Of a DNA stretch of 64,000 nucleotides, positions 8,731 through 17,313 are shown piece by piece (positions within the stretch are counted from its first letter, which is position 1; each line of letters opens with the position of its first letter). This stretch comes from Polyangiaceae bacterium (GTDB taxonomy: Bacteria > Myxococcota_A > Polyangia > Polyangiales > Polyangiaceae), in contig JACKEA010000009.1 in assembly GCA_020633235.1 (NCBI GenBank), forward strand, positions 186,001-250,000. The letters are read 5' to 3'. Position numbers and translations under genes: made by a program. Under the pieces are notes generated by a model. The model ran no database searches. It had not been told where the DNA came from and saw only the letters and a program-made list of their open reading frames with translations.

Positions 8731-9138
8731 TTGACCACCGCGTGTCCCCAGAGAGCGCTATTTCGGCGAGCCCTGCGCTTGGCGCTGGCCGTGTGTGCCC
8801 TGGCGGTCGTGGTCGGCTTCCCCCGTTTCGCCCACGCCGCCGTCGCGGGCATGTGCGACGAGAACGCCCAGAGCATCGCGGCGCCGTTGCAGCTCGTGCC
8901 GTCGCACAATGGCGAGGCGCGAGGTTGCGAAACCGACAAGAGTGACGGGCTGGGCAACGCGCCGGCTCCCGCGCCGAGCCAACAAATCTCTGCAGCCCCA
9001 GTTTTCGATCGGGCGCCCCCGGCGACGTTCGCTTGGAGCTTCCGTTCGCGCGGCGATCGCATCGCTGCCCCCGAAGTCGTCCGTGCTCCGACCCGCCCTG
9101 GGTTTGGCGCCGAGATCTTCCGCCCGCCTCGCGGATAG
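8731..9138 (+). CDS. Small predicted exported protein of unknown function
   Basis: About 135 aa. From TTG 8731 the peptide reads MTTACPQRALFRRALRLALAV..., an Arg-rich n-region and hydrophobic core ending FAHA/AV, a convincing Sec signal peptide. The rest is short, with two Cys (CDENAQ, GCETD), Pro/Ala-rich low complexity, and a C-terminal PTRPGFGAEIFRPPRG. In-frame starts at GTG 8707 or ATG 8632 are possible; the last would leave under 30 bp for divergent promoters. I do not recognise a family. It precedes the triple-thioredoxin operon, separated by 177 bp. Confidence 0.45.
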   Translation: MTTACPQRALFRRALRLALAVCALAVVVGFPRFAHAAVAGMCDENAQSIAAPLQLVPSHNGEARGCETDKSDGLGNAPAPAPSQQISAAPVFDRAPPATFAWSFRSRGDRIAAPEVVRAPTRPGFGAEIFRPPRG

Positions 9139-9315
9139 CGGCTTCGCTAACAGACGTGACGGATCACCCTTGGGCTCGTCCCTGACGAGCAAGCCCCTGG
9201 GGATCCGACCGGGCACGCTGCCGGGCTCGAGGCCGCTCGTTGGATGGGCCGCCGAGCTCGGTGCCAGCAATGACTTTCATCGTTCGATGATTCGAAACGT
9301 GTTCAGGAGAAGGAA
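9139..9315 (+). promoter_or_regulatory. Leader of the triple-thioredoxin operon
   Basis: This gap holds a 7-bp hairpin, GCTCGTC 9174-9180 with GACGAGC 9184-9190, which could end the preceding transcript. The ribosome site AGGAGAAGG is immediately upstream of ATG 9316. No clear sigma-70 promoter is visible. Confidence 0.4.
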
Positions 9316-11256
9316 ATGAACAAAGGAACAGCCATAGTGGGCTTCTTCCTCTGCTTCTTGGCAGGGATGGGCCTGATGTGGGGAGTCGATCGCAGCAAGG
9401 GCGTGTCCATCACGTCCGAGAGCGCGTCGGCGGGCTCCCTCGACCACAGCGCGTCGCCGGTCCCGGTGACGGGCAAGGACCCCCAGTGGGGCAACCCCGA
9501 TGCTCTCGTGACCATCGTGGAGTTCTCCGACTTCGAGTGTCCGTTCTGCGGCCGCGTGGAACCGACCATCGACAAGATCAAGGAGACCTACGGCAAGGAG
9601 AAGGTTCGCATCGTCTGGAAGAACCAGCCGCTGCCCTTCCACAAGGACGCTCGCCCCGCGGCCGAGGCCGCCGAGGCGGTGTTCAACATCGGCGGCAACG
9701 ACGCCTTCTGGAAGTTCCACAAGCTCGCGTTCTCGAACCAGCGCGCGCTGACCGAGGCGAACTTCAAGGAGTGGGCGAAGCAGTCCGGCGTGGACGTCGC
9801 TAAGTTCGAGGACGCCATCAAGACCAAGAAGTACTCCGCCAAGATCGATCAGGACATGGCGCTGGGTAACAAGCTTGGTGCCAACGGTACGCCGGCGTTC
9901 CGCATCAACGGCGTGACTCTCGTTGGCGCGCAGCCCTTCGAGAAGTTCAAGGAGGTCATCGACCAGCAGCTGGCCGAGGCCCAGAAGATGGTCGCCGCCG
10001 GCACGCCCAAGGCCGAGGTCTACGTGGCGGCTTCCAAGAAGAACGCCCAGGCCGCGCCGGAGCAGCCCAAGGCCGAAGAGCAGAAGCCCCCGCCGCCGGA
10101 CACCACCGTGTGGAAGGTGCCGGTCATGAACGACGACCCGGTCCGTGGCGGCAAGGACGCCCTGGTCACGATCGTCGAGTGGTCCGACTTCCAGTGCCCG
10201 TTCTGCAAGCGCGTGGAAGACACCATGAAGAAGATCACCGAGACCTATGGCGACGACGTCCGCGTGGTGTGGAAGGACAATCCGCTTCCGTTCCACCCCC
10301 GAGCCAAGCCCGCCGCCATCCTGGCGCGCCATGCGCAGAAGCTCAAGGGCAACAAGGGCTTCTGGGACGCGCACGACGCGCTGTTCGAGAGCCAGCCGAA
10401 GCTCGAGGAAGAAGATCTCAAGGCCGTTGCCGACAAGATCGGGGTCCCCTGGGACGGCGCCAAGGCCGCCATCGACGGCGAGAAGTACATGGACAAGATC
10501 GAGGCGGATGCCGACCTGGGCGCGGACCTCGAGGCCCGTGGAACCCCGCACTTCTTCATCAACGGACGCCGGCTCAGCGGCGCTCAGCCCTTCGAGAAGT
10601 TCAAGGAGCTGATCGACGAAGAGATGGGCAAGGCCAAGGCCCTGGTGGCCAAGGGTACGCCCCGCGCCAAGGTGTACGACGAGATCATGAAGGAGGGCAA
10701 AGAGCCCCCGCCCCCCGAGAAGAAGGACGTTCCGCCCCCGGACGCCAACGCTCCTTGGAAGGGCGCGGCGAATGCCAAGGTCATCATCCAAGAGTGGTCG
10801 GACTTCCAGTGCCCGTTCTGCAAGCGCGTGGAGCCGACGATCAAGCAGGTCATGGATGAGTTCGGCACCAAGGTGAAGTTCGTGTGGCACGACCTTCCGC
10901 TGCCGTTCCACCAGGACGCCCCCCTCGCCTCCGAAGCCTGCCGCGAGGCACAGGCTCAGAAGGGCAAGGACGGCTTCTGGAAGTGCCACGAGAAGCTTTT
11001 CGAGATGCAGCCGAACATCAAGCGGCCGGACCTCGAGAAGATGGCGCAGGAGATCGGCCTGGACATGACCAAGTTCAAGGCGGCCCTCGACAATCGCACC
11101 CACAAGGATGCGGTGGAGAAGGACGCTGCGATTGGCAACAAGGCCGGCGTGAGCGGCACCCCCGCTTTCGTGATCAACGGTTACTTCATCAGCGGCGCCC
11201 AGCCGTACGGTGCCTTCAAGAAGGCCATCACGCGGGCGTTGAAGGAAGCGAAGTAG
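9316..11256 (+). CDS. Triple thioredoxin-fold (DsbA-like) exported protein
   Basis: 646 aa: an N-terminal membrane anchor or signal (AIVGFFLCFLAGMGLMWGV), then three complete DsbA-type (Thioredoxin_4) domains joined by Pro/Lys/Glu-rich linkers. Active sites are CPFC at Cys75/78, Cys294/297 and Cys499/502. Each domain has a later cis-proline motif (GTPAFRING, GTPHFFING, GTPAFVING) and a conserved PLPFH element. All three should be redox active in the periplasm or at the cell surface, as disulfide oxidases or isomerases. A strong AGGAGAAGG precedes ATG. Five bases separate it from a second protein of the same design. Three fused DsbA domains in one chain is uncommon. Confidence 0.9.
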   Translation: MNKGTAIVGFFLCFLAGMGLMWGVDRSKGVSITSESASAGSLDHSASPVPVTGKDPQWGNPDALVTIVEFSDFECPFCGRVEPTIDKIKETYGKEKVRIVWKNQPLPFHKDARPAAEAAEAVFNIGGNDAFWKFHKLAFSNQRALTEANFKEWAKQSGVDVAKFEDAIKTKKYSAKIDQDMALGNKLGANGTPAFRINGVTLVGAQPFEKFKEVIDQQLAEAQKMVAAGTPKAEVYVAASKKNAQAAPEQPKAEEQKPPPPDTTVWKVPVMNDDPVRGGKDALVTIVEWSDFQCPFCKRVEDTMKKITETYGDDVRVVWKDNPLPFHPRAKPAAILARHAQKLKGNKGFWDAHDALFESQPKLEEEDLKAVADKIGVPWDGAKAAIDGEKYMDKIEADADLGADLEARGTPHFFINGRRLSGAQPFEKFKELIDEEMGKAKALVAKGTPRAKVYDEIMKEGKEPPPPEKKDVPPPDANAPWKGAANAKVIIQEWSDFQCPFCKRVEPTIKQVMDEFGTKVKFVWHDLPLPFHQDAPLASEACREAQAQKGKDGFWKCHEKLFEMQPNIKRPDLEKMAQEIGLDMTKFKAALDNRTHKDAVEKDAAIGNKAGVSGTPAFVINGYFISGAQPYGAFKKAITRALKEAK

Positions 11257-11261
11257 TGAAG

Positions 11262-13286
11262 ATGGAACGCATGGTCAGGGCGGCTCTCGCAGCCGCTCTG
11301 ACCACGGTTCTGGCGGCCTGTGGCGGGGGCTCCGGCTCCCGCCCCGGCGCCGCTGCTCCCAAGGCCTCGTCGGACGTCGACGTCAACGTGCAACCCGGCG
11401 CCGAGACCGCGGAAGGCGCTGGCCCCACGATGGCCGTGCGCGGAGATCCCGGTCCCAGCTCCGAGCAGGTGCCGGTGAACGCGGACGATCCAGTGTGGGG
11501 CGATCCGAACGCCCCGGTCACGCTGGTCACCTTTCAGGATTTCCAGTGCCCGTTCTGTGCGCGGGTGCACCCCACCATCAAGCAGCTCGAGCAGGATTAT
11601 GGTCCGGGCACGCTGCGCGTGGTGTTCAAGCACAACCCCCTGCCCTTCCACCAAGACGCATTGCCCGCGGCGGTGGCATCCCAGGCGGTGTTCGAAGTCG
11701 CCGGGTCTCCGGCGTTCTTCGCCTACGCAGATCTTCTGTTCCGAGGTCAGAGAAACCTCTCGGACGACAACCTCATCGCGTGGGCGGAGGAGGTCGGCGT
11801 GGATCGCGCGAGCCTGTTCCGCACCGTGCGGCAGCCCGCCGCGCGAGAGAAGGTCGCTCGCGACATGGATCTGGCGCAGGCCATCGGCGCCAGCGGCACG
11901 CCGGCGTTTCGCATCAACGGCGCCACGCTGGTCGGCGCCCAGCCGATCGAGAAGTTCAAGGAGCTCATCGACCAGGAGCGCGCGGCAGCGCGCGCGCTGC
12001 GTGGTCAGGGAGTCTCTCCCGAGCAGATCTACCCGACGCGGGTGGCGAAGAACTACGTCCCCCCGGCGGAGTCGAAGCCTGCCGCCAGCGCACCCAGGGA
12101 AGACGACACCACCGTCTGGAAGGTGCCCCTCGACAAGTCCCCGGTCTTGGGCCCGCCCACGGCACTGGTCACCATCGTGGAGTTCTCGGACTTCGAGTGC
12201 CCGTTCTGCCGTCGGGTGCAGTCCACGGTGGACGAGGTCATGGATCGCTACAAGGGCAAGGTGCGGTTGGTGTTCAAGCACAACCCGCTGCCCTTCCACA
12301 AAGGCGCCCTGCCGGCGGCGCTCGTGAGCATCGAGGCGCGCACGGAGCGCGGCGACAAGGGATTCTGGGACGCGGCCAAGGCGCTCTACGCCGAGCAGAC
12401 GCCCATGACGGACGAGCAACTGCTCGACGTCGCCAAGCGCCTCAAGCTCAATGGCTTCCGCGTGAAGCAGGTATTGGCCAAGGAGACGCACAAGAAAGTC
12501 GTCGAAGCGGACCAGGATCTGGCGACGGACCTGGAGGCGCGCGGCGTGCCTCACTTCTTCATCAACGGCCGCCGGCTGAGCGGCGCGCAGCCCATCGAGC
12601 GATTTGCGAAGTTGATCGACGAGGAGATCGCCAAGGCCGAGGACCTGGTGAAGAAGGGCACGCCCAAGGCCCGCATCTACGCGACCTTGATGAAAGACGC
12701 GAAGGGCCCGCCGCCGCCGGAAACCAAGACGGTTCCGGCCCCCGGCAAGGCGAATCCGAGCCGAGGCCCGGCGAACGCGCCCATCGTGGTCCAGATGTTC
12801 TCGGACTTTCAGTGCCCCTTCTGCCAGCGCGCGGTGCCCACCGTGGAGAGCCTCGAGAAGGCGTTTCCCGGACGTGTTCGCGTGGTGTGGCGGAACTTCC
12901 CGCTGCCGTTCCACACTCACGCGCGCCTCGCTGCGGCGGCGGCCTTGGAGGCCTTCGCCCAGAAGGGCAACGCCGGGTTCTGGAAGATGCACGACCTGCT
13001 GTTCGCGGGTCAGAAGCAGCCGGACGGGCTGGAACGTGCGGCCCTCGAAGGCTACGCGCAACAGATCGGGCTCGACATGTCCAAGTTCCGGGCGGCCCTC
13101 GACGACGGGCGCCACGACGCGGCAATCCAGAAAGACGAAGCGATCGCCAAGACCGCGGGAATCAACGGCACGCCGGCGTTCGTGATCAACGGGTACTTCG
13201 TGTCCGGGGCGCAACCCTTGGGAGCGTTCAAGAAGGTCGTGAACCTCGCTCTCGACGACATCAAGAAGGGCAAAAAGAAGCCTTGA
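11262..13286 (+). CDS. Triple thioredoxin-fold (DsbA-like) lipoprotein
   Basis: 674 aa paralogue of the preceding gene. The N-terminus MERMVRAALAAALTTVLAACGGG carries lipobox LAAC, so the protein is a lipoprotein, and a Gly/Ala-rich tether of ~55 residues follows. Three DsbA-like domains have CPFC sites at Cys96, Cys313 and Cys518, each with a cis-Pro motif (GTPAFRING, VPHFFING, GTPAFVING). ATG 11262 is favoured, with GTG 11256 and ATG 11271 as alternatives. The domain order and linkers match the upstream gene, pointing to duplication of a whole triple-domain gene. Four bases separate it from a Cys-rich lipoprotein gene, the probable client. Confidence 0.9.
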   Translation: MERMVRAALAAALTTVLAACGGGSGSRPGAAAPKASSDVDVNVQPGAETAEGAGPTMAVRGDPGPSSEQVPVNADDPVWGDPNAPVTLVTFQDFQCPFCARVHPTIKQLEQDYGPGTLRVVFKHNPLPFHQDALPAAVASQAVFEVAGSPAFFAYADLLFRGQRNLSDDNLIAWAEEVGVDRASLFRTVRQPAAREKVARDMDLAQAIGASGTPAFRINGATLVGAQPIEKFKELIDQERAAARALRGQGVSPEQIYPTRVAKNYVPPAESKPAASAPREDDTTVWKVPLDKSPVLGPPTALVTIVEFSDFECPFCRRVQSTVDEVMDRYKGKVRLVFKHNPLPFHKGALPAALVSIEARTERGDKGFWDAAKALYAEQTPMTDEQLLDVAKRLKLNGFRVKQVLAKETHKKVVEADQDLATDLEARGVPHFFINGRRLSGAQPIERFAKLIDEEIAKAEDLVKKGTPKARIYATLMKDAKGPPPPETKTVPAPGKANPSRGPANAPIVVQMFSDFQCPFCQRAVPTVESLEKAFPGRVRVVWRNFPLPFHTHARLAAAAALEAFAQKGNAGFWKMHDLLFAGQKQPDGLERAALEGYAQQIGLDMSKFRAALDDGRHDAAIQKDEAIAKTAGINGTPAFVINGYFVSGAQPLGAFKKVVNLALDDIKKGKKKP

Positions 13287-13290
13287 TGCG

Positions 13291-14643
13291 ATGAGCTCCC
13301 GCGCTCGGCTCGTCGCCCTCGCGCTCGGACCCCTCGTCACCCTCGTGGCGTGTCCCGGGCGGCAAAGCGGCCCGCCGAGCGCGGTGGCCTCCGTGACGCC
13401 CGTGCCCTCGGACGCCGGCGCTGCCGGCGAGAGCACGCTGCTCGCGGCGGTGGGCCGAGCGAAGTCCCCGGACGACGTCAATCGCCTGCTCACCAAGCAG
13501 ATCTGCGATCGCGCCGTTCGCTGCGGCACCATCGGCGAGTCCCAGCGCCCCGAGTGTCTGAAGGGACTGGGGCGGAGTCGCCTCACGTTGGTGTGGGGCA
13601 CGACGTCGAAGCTCAGCTGGGACGTCCTCGACCACGGTCGGGTTCGCTTCGACGCCTCGCGCAGCAAAGCGTGCGTCTCCGCCTGGCTCTCGGCGAGCTG
13701 CTACGGGCCGTGGAGCTTGCCGGAGGGGTGCTCCCGAGTGCCCGCGCCGGTGTGGCTCGAGCCCACGGTGGCCCCCGGAGGAACTTGCAGCCGCTTCGAC
13801 GAATGCGTGGACGGTTTTTGCTCGAGCACAGCTGCCGGGTGCGACGGAAGGTGCATCGCGCGCTCCCCGACGGGGGGCGAGTGCGGCCCGAACCAGGTGT
13901 GCCAGGAGTCGGATTTCTGCGAGGACGGACGCTGCCGGCCTCGAGCCAAGCTCGGTGAAGAGTGCGGCGGTCACTATCTGTACTGCGAGGATGCGCTGTT
14001 CTGCGAAGGCTACTTGCCCGAGAACGAGAGCGTCGAGTACGGCTACCCCGAGCAGAAGGGGCACTGCTCCCGGCCGAAACCGGAGGGTTCCGAGTGCTTC
14101 ACGCTGCGCAGTGACGAGATCTGCGACCCGCGGCTGTTCTGCGACTGGGGCGCCCGCTCTCCCAAGTGCCGACGACGCCTTTCGAAGGACAGTGAATGCC
14201 GGTGGCTGGACGCGTGCGCCGAGGGCCTCGTGTGCCGCGGTCTCGTGCTGGAAGGCCGAAGCCCGACCGGCGCCAATCGTATCGGGGTGAGCGTGGCAGG
14301 GCGATGCGAGCCAATACTCGATCTAGGCAGCACGTGCGATCCCGCCGCGACCGTCACGGGCTGCCCCCAGTCGATGATCTGTCAGCGCGAGAGCCGCACC
14401 TGTCGCTCCAAGGGCCACCCCGGGGACCCCTGCGACTCGGCTTGGTGCGCGCCGAACACCGTGGAGTGTCATCCCAACAGTTGCTTCGCGAGCCTGTACT
14501 GCGACCCGAAGAGCCACACCTGTCAGCCGCAACACGCGGAAGGAGAGAGCTGTGTACCGCGGGTGCTCGGACGCGACGACAATCCCTGTTTCCTCTCCGA
14601 CTGCGACGAGAAGAGCCGTCGCTGTGCGCTGTCGTGCCGGTAG
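13291..14643 (+). CDS. Cys-rich lipoprotein with Dickkopf-like repeats
   Basis: 450 aa lipoprotein (lipobox LVAC at the end of the signal peptide). The mature chain has roughly 42 cysteines, concentrated after residue ~150 in repeats of the form GxxC...CxxGxxC, such as GTCSRFDECVDGFC and GEECGGHYLYCEDALFCEG. These resemble the small Cys-rich knots annotated as Dickkopf-like in myxobacterial proteins. No enzymatic motif is visible. It follows the triple-DsbA genes by four bases, so co-transcription is likely and disulfide formation by those proteins is a natural inference. Probably surface exposed. Confidence 0.8.
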   Translation: MSSRARLVALALGPLVTLVACPGRQSGPPSAVASVTPVPSDAGAAGESTLLAAVGRAKSPDDVNRLLTKQICDRAVRCGTIGESQRPECLKGLGRSRLTLVWGTTSKLSWDVLDHGRVRFDASRSKACVSAWLSASCYGPWSLPEGCSRVPAPVWLEPTVAPGGTCSRFDECVDGFCSSTAAGCDGRCIARSPTGGECGPNQVCQESDFCEDGRCRPRAKLGEECGGHYLYCEDALFCEGYLPENESVEYGYPEQKGHCSRPKPEGSECFTLRSDEICDPRLFCDWGARSPKCRRRLSKDSECRWLDACAEGLVCRGLVLEGRSPTGANRIGVSVAGRCEPILDLGSTCDPAATVTGCPQSMICQRESRTCRSKGHPGDPCDSAWCAPNTVECHPNSCFASLYCDPKSHTCQPQHAEGESCVPRVLGRDDNPCFLSDCDEKSRRCALSCR

Positions 14644-14730
14644 GACCTCGCGACGGGCCAACATAATTCGAGAAATCATTCGAACGGGTTCGATACCCCC
14701 GGCTTGGGGGGCGGTGATAGCGTGCCCACG

Positions 14731-15366
14731 ATGCCAAAATCCGCCGTGCTCGCCTGTCTGCCCGTGATTGTCGCTCTGCTCGCTTGCAAGGAAGAAGCGC
14801 CTGCGCCGACGCCAACTCCGGTCGCGACGCCCACGCCACCGCCGGCGGCCACGCCCGCCGCCGCCCCAGAGTCCCCCGCCGAGCCCGAGCGCGCGGCCCC
14901 GACCGAGCCTCAGCGGAGCGGCAAGCCGGAGCTGCTCACGGCGGACGAGATCGCGTCCCGCCTGAAGCAGACGATGCATGGACATGTGGCCATCCCATCG
15001 CAGTCGTTCGGCCTGGCGGTCACCGGCCTGGGCGATATCAGCGTTCTTTCCACCATGTCGCCGAACGGCAAGGAGCTCGTGTTCCACGTCTACGACGCCG
15101 AGGGCAAACGCATCCAGAGCCTGCTCAACAAGAACGCAGCCGACTGGCACGCCGTGAAGCTCTTGGCCGTGGCCTTTCCGGACGTGGATGGGGACGGCAA
15201 CCAGGACTTCGTTGCCTTGGCCAGCTACTCGCCCGGCGCTTTCAACGCTGCCGGCGTGTTCACTCGACCGGGCGGCGGACGCTTCGTGTTCGACGCAGCC
15301 CGCTCCGAACGGGCCAGTCGCGGGAGCCCTACCTCGGTGATGGCGGCCGCCCGCGCAGCGCGCTGA
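14731..15366 (+). CDS. Lipoprotein with FG-GAP-like calcium-loop segment, function unknown
   Basis: 211 aa from ATG 14731: MPKSAVLACLPVIVALLAC gives a signal peptide and lipobox, followed by a Pro/Thr/Ala-rich tether of about 45 residues. The folded part contains DVDGDGNQDFVAL, which resembles the Asp-rich loop of FG-GAP/VCBS blades, but only one is present. A palindrome TCGAAC-GG-GTTCGA at 14680-14693 lies ~40 bp upstream and may be an operator. Function not recognised. It follows the Cys-rich lipoprotein gene by 87 bp and may be separately controlled. Confidence 0.6.
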   Translation: MPKSAVLACLPVIVALLACKEEAPAPTPTPVATPTPPPAATPAAAPESPAEPERAAPTEPQRSGKPELLTADEIASRLKQTMHGHVAIPSQSFGLAVTGLGDISVLSTMSPNGKELVFHVYDAEGKRIQSLLNKNAADWHAVKLLAVAFPDVDGDGNQDFVALASYSPGAFNAAGVFTRPGGGRFVFDAARSERASRGSPTSVMAAARAAR

Positions 15367-15652
15367 CAGGGCCTGAGGGTGTGACCGCGGCCGTGGTCCA
15401 AGGGATCTCACTCTGAGACGTCGGACTGATCGATATCACCTGATTTCTGCTGCAATTCGCGGCGAACCGGGGCTCCGTCGGCAGGCCTCGGCTCGTGAAG
15501 CGGCCGCGGAACCCGAGCAGCGTGCAGGATGCGCCCGGACGCGGTCTTGGAAAAACGCCCCCGGTCCCCCAGCCGGGAATTTCGAGTTTGTTGGGGCTTC
15601 CTTGTGAGCGTCGAAGTGTTACCGTGGTGCTCGGACATTAACGGAGGTGGAC
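15367..15652 (+). other. Intergenic region upstream of a small HTH gene
   Basis: No gene supported. A GATCGATATCA-like AT-rich patch lies near 15430, and ACGGAGG at 15641-15647 is the ribosome site of the next gene. No confident promoter can be named. Confidence 0.4.
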
Positions 15653-15904
15653 GTGGCAAAGCGTCAGTCGTGGGTTGCGGGGCGGAAAGTGCAACGACTT
15701 CTCGGCCTGCTCCGATGGCTGGCCGCGAAGGATGACTGGGTCAACACCAACGAGATGCGAAAGCTCTACAAGCGGCGAACCATACGCACGGTTCAACGCG
15801 ACATCGCGGAGCTTCGCAGCGCGGGTGTTCCCATCGAGCGCGACGAGCGCGGCTGGCGCTTGCGCCAGCGCGAGGCGGTGCGCTGGCTGAAGGTCGCTCC
15901 CTAG
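15653..15904 (+). CDS. Small orphan HTH DNA-binding protein (WYL/DeoR-type HTH without effector domain)
   Basis: 83 aa from GTG 15653, chosen because GGAGG sits five bases upstream; GTG 15647 would overlap that site. The core LLGLLRWLAA..NTNEMRKLYKRRTIRTVQRDIAELRSAGVPIERD.RGWRL is the winged HTH seen at the N-terminus of WYL and DeoR-type regulators, with the recognition helix around RTVQRDIAEL and the wing at GWRL. No ligand-binding WYL domain follows. A second stand-alone protein of the same kind is at 55770-56051. Likely a small DNA-binding regulator; target unknown. Confidence 0.65.
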   Translation: MAKRQSWVAGRKVQRLLGLLRWLAAKDDWVNTNEMRKLYKRRTIRTVQRDIAELRSAGVPIERDERGWRLRQREAVRWLKVAP

Positions 15905-15934
15905 TGGGCGCCTAGCTTCGACATCCAGAGAGGG

Positions 15935-15968
15935 TTTGTTGGTCCGGCGCGGAACCATCCGCGCCGAC
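15935..15968 (+). repeat. Dispersed intergenic repeat copy B
   Basis: TTTGTTGGTCCGGCGCGGAA at 15935-15954. The end forms its own small hairpin: GGCGCGGA and TCCGCGCC separated by ACCA. It lies about 30 bp past the stop of the small HTH gene. Confidence 0.6.
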
Positions 15969-16128
15969 GCGTCCGCGACATCGCGTTCGCCTTACCCTCC
16001 ACGCGGCCAAGCCCAATCACAGCTGCTCGGTACCACGACCCGTGGAGCGCGGTCGTGTATCTCGCGTCCGCCGAGAGTGGGACCGCGGCGCAGAATTGCG
16101 CGCGCCGAAGGGCGACATTTCCGGCCCG

Positions 16129-16159
16129 CCGCCCTGCGACAGACCCTGTCGCAGGGCGG
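16129..16159 (-). terminator. 14-bp perfect hairpin downstream of the poly-Gln lipoprotein
   Basis: CCGCCCTGCGACAG at 16129-16142 and its exact inverse at 16146-16159 with a 3-nt loop. It lies about 125 bp beyond the stop of the minus-strand lipoprotein gene and has no T-run on either side. It could be a bidirectional stop or a structured RNA. Confidence 0.4.
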
Positions 16160-16282
16160 GAGCGTACCACGATTCGCGGTCCGCCGGCGCAGGACCCATG
16201 TCTCTGGGGGAACAGGGGCCGAATCCGCACCTTTGCCCCCGAGTCGGTTCCCCTCCCCGGACGTTAGGGCGGCCGTCCCGAC

Positions 16283-16621
<339 letters not shown>

Positions 16622-16719
16622 GATTCCTCCCGCCATGCGGCGCGCCGAGGCCACCGCTTTTTTGCTCCGCAACGTTGCTTTGCGCTGCGCCCCCCGTTCG
16701 AGCGCGCCTCCTCGGCGAG

Positions 16720-17075
16720 CCGGCGACCCAGCGCCGCCTTTCGACTCACCTCGAGCTGCAGGGACGCGCCACGACGCACAGGAGGCCTCCGAGCACGGCC
16801 CGAAGGGCCGCGCGCAGGGAACCGGCGACCCAGCGCCACGCCTCGACTCACCTCGAGCTGCAGGGACGCGCCACGACGCACAGGAGGCCTCCGAGCACGG
16901 CCCGAAGGGCCGCGCGCAGGGAACCGGTCCGGACCCCGTGTGCATAGTGACTCAGCGCGCCCGAGAGGATTCGAGCCGGCGACCCAGTGTCACTCCGCGA
17001 CTCACTCCGAGCTGCAAGGACGCGCTTGGACTCCAATAAGGCCGCGAGCCGGGCCGAAGGCCCGGCGAAGCGAAC
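16720..17075 (-). repeat. Tandem decayed tRNA-Arg plus terminator units
   Basis: On the minus strand, behind the intact tRNA-Arg, lie three degraded copies. P1 is 16957-17025. It keeps the acceptor end GCGCCCG, the T-arm GGATTCGAGCC and D-arm remnants, and even the 3' flank GTGTGCATAGTGACTCA is duplicated. P2 (from 16822) and P3 (from 16720) are a near-identical 102-bp tandem pair that retain only T-arm to D-arm remnants (CCGGCGACCCAGCGCC ... CGAGCTGCAGGGACGCGCC). Each unit also carries a CGGCCC-GAA-GGGCCG hairpin (16796-16810, 16898-16912), matching the larger hairpin at 17048-17066 behind the true tRNA. Confidence 0.7.
17048..17066 (-). terminator. Hairpin downstream of tRNA-Arg
   Basis: Perfect 8-bp stem GCCGGGCC/GGCCCGGC with a 3-nt loop, 42 bases beyond the 3' end of the tRNA on the minus strand. 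Shorter relatives of this hairpin occur in the decayed units further on. No T-run follows. Confidence 0.5.
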
Positions 17076-17107
17076 CGGTCCGCCCCCGGTGTGCATAGTG
17101 ACTCAGC

Positions 17108-17180
17108 GCGCCCGGCAGGATTCGAACCTGCGACCTACGGCTCCGGAGGCCGTCGCTCTATCCAGCTGAGCTACGGGCGC
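17108..17180 (-). tRNA. tRNA-Arg, anticodon CCG
   Basis: 73 nt on the minus strand fold as a complete cloverleaf: acceptor GCGCCCG/CGGGCGC, D arm GCTC...GAGC, anticodon stem ACGGC/GCCGT with loop CTCCGGA (anticodon CCG), 5-nt variable loop, and T arm GCAGG-TTCGAAT-CCTGC. CCA is not encoded. The CCG anticodon reads CGG, a common Arg codon in GC-rich genomes. Its 3' end is the source of the tandem decayed copies at 16720-17075. Confidence 0.97.
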
Positions 17181-17313
17181 GAGGGGACGGCAGGTGTAGC
17201 GCAGCTTTCGCTCCGTGCGAAGGGGCGAAAGCCTCGAACATCTCCGCGCTCGCCTCCACCGCCGCGGGAACCGGGGCCTGGCGGTCCGAGAGCGTTCAGG
17301 TACCCTGCGCGCG

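Larger units (their letters stand above)
15905..16282. other. Intergenic region with repeat copy B and a strong hairpin
   Basis: No gene supported in 378 bp. It contains a copy of the dispersed repeat (15935-15968), a 7-bp inverted repeat CACGACC/GGTCGTG near 16034-16057, and a 14-bp perfect hairpin at 16129-16159. A degenerate GGTCCGCCGGCGC at about 16180 may be a further decayed repeat arm. Confidence 0.5.

Noticed and set aside
9277..13667. 608- and 828-aa frames on the minus strand opposite the triple-thioredoxin genes
   Set aside because: The plus-strand proteins have clear CPFC motifs, signal peptides and ribosome sites; the opposite frames are low-complexity shadows.
16720..16923. 102-bp direct repeats considered as a CRISPR array
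   Set aside because: Units are too long, contiguous, without variable spacers, and clearly derived from the adjacent tRNA.
16957..17025. First decayed unit considered as a functional second tRNA
   Set aside because: Anticodon and D stems no longer pair and the length is 69 nt; only the acceptor and T-arm ends are retained.
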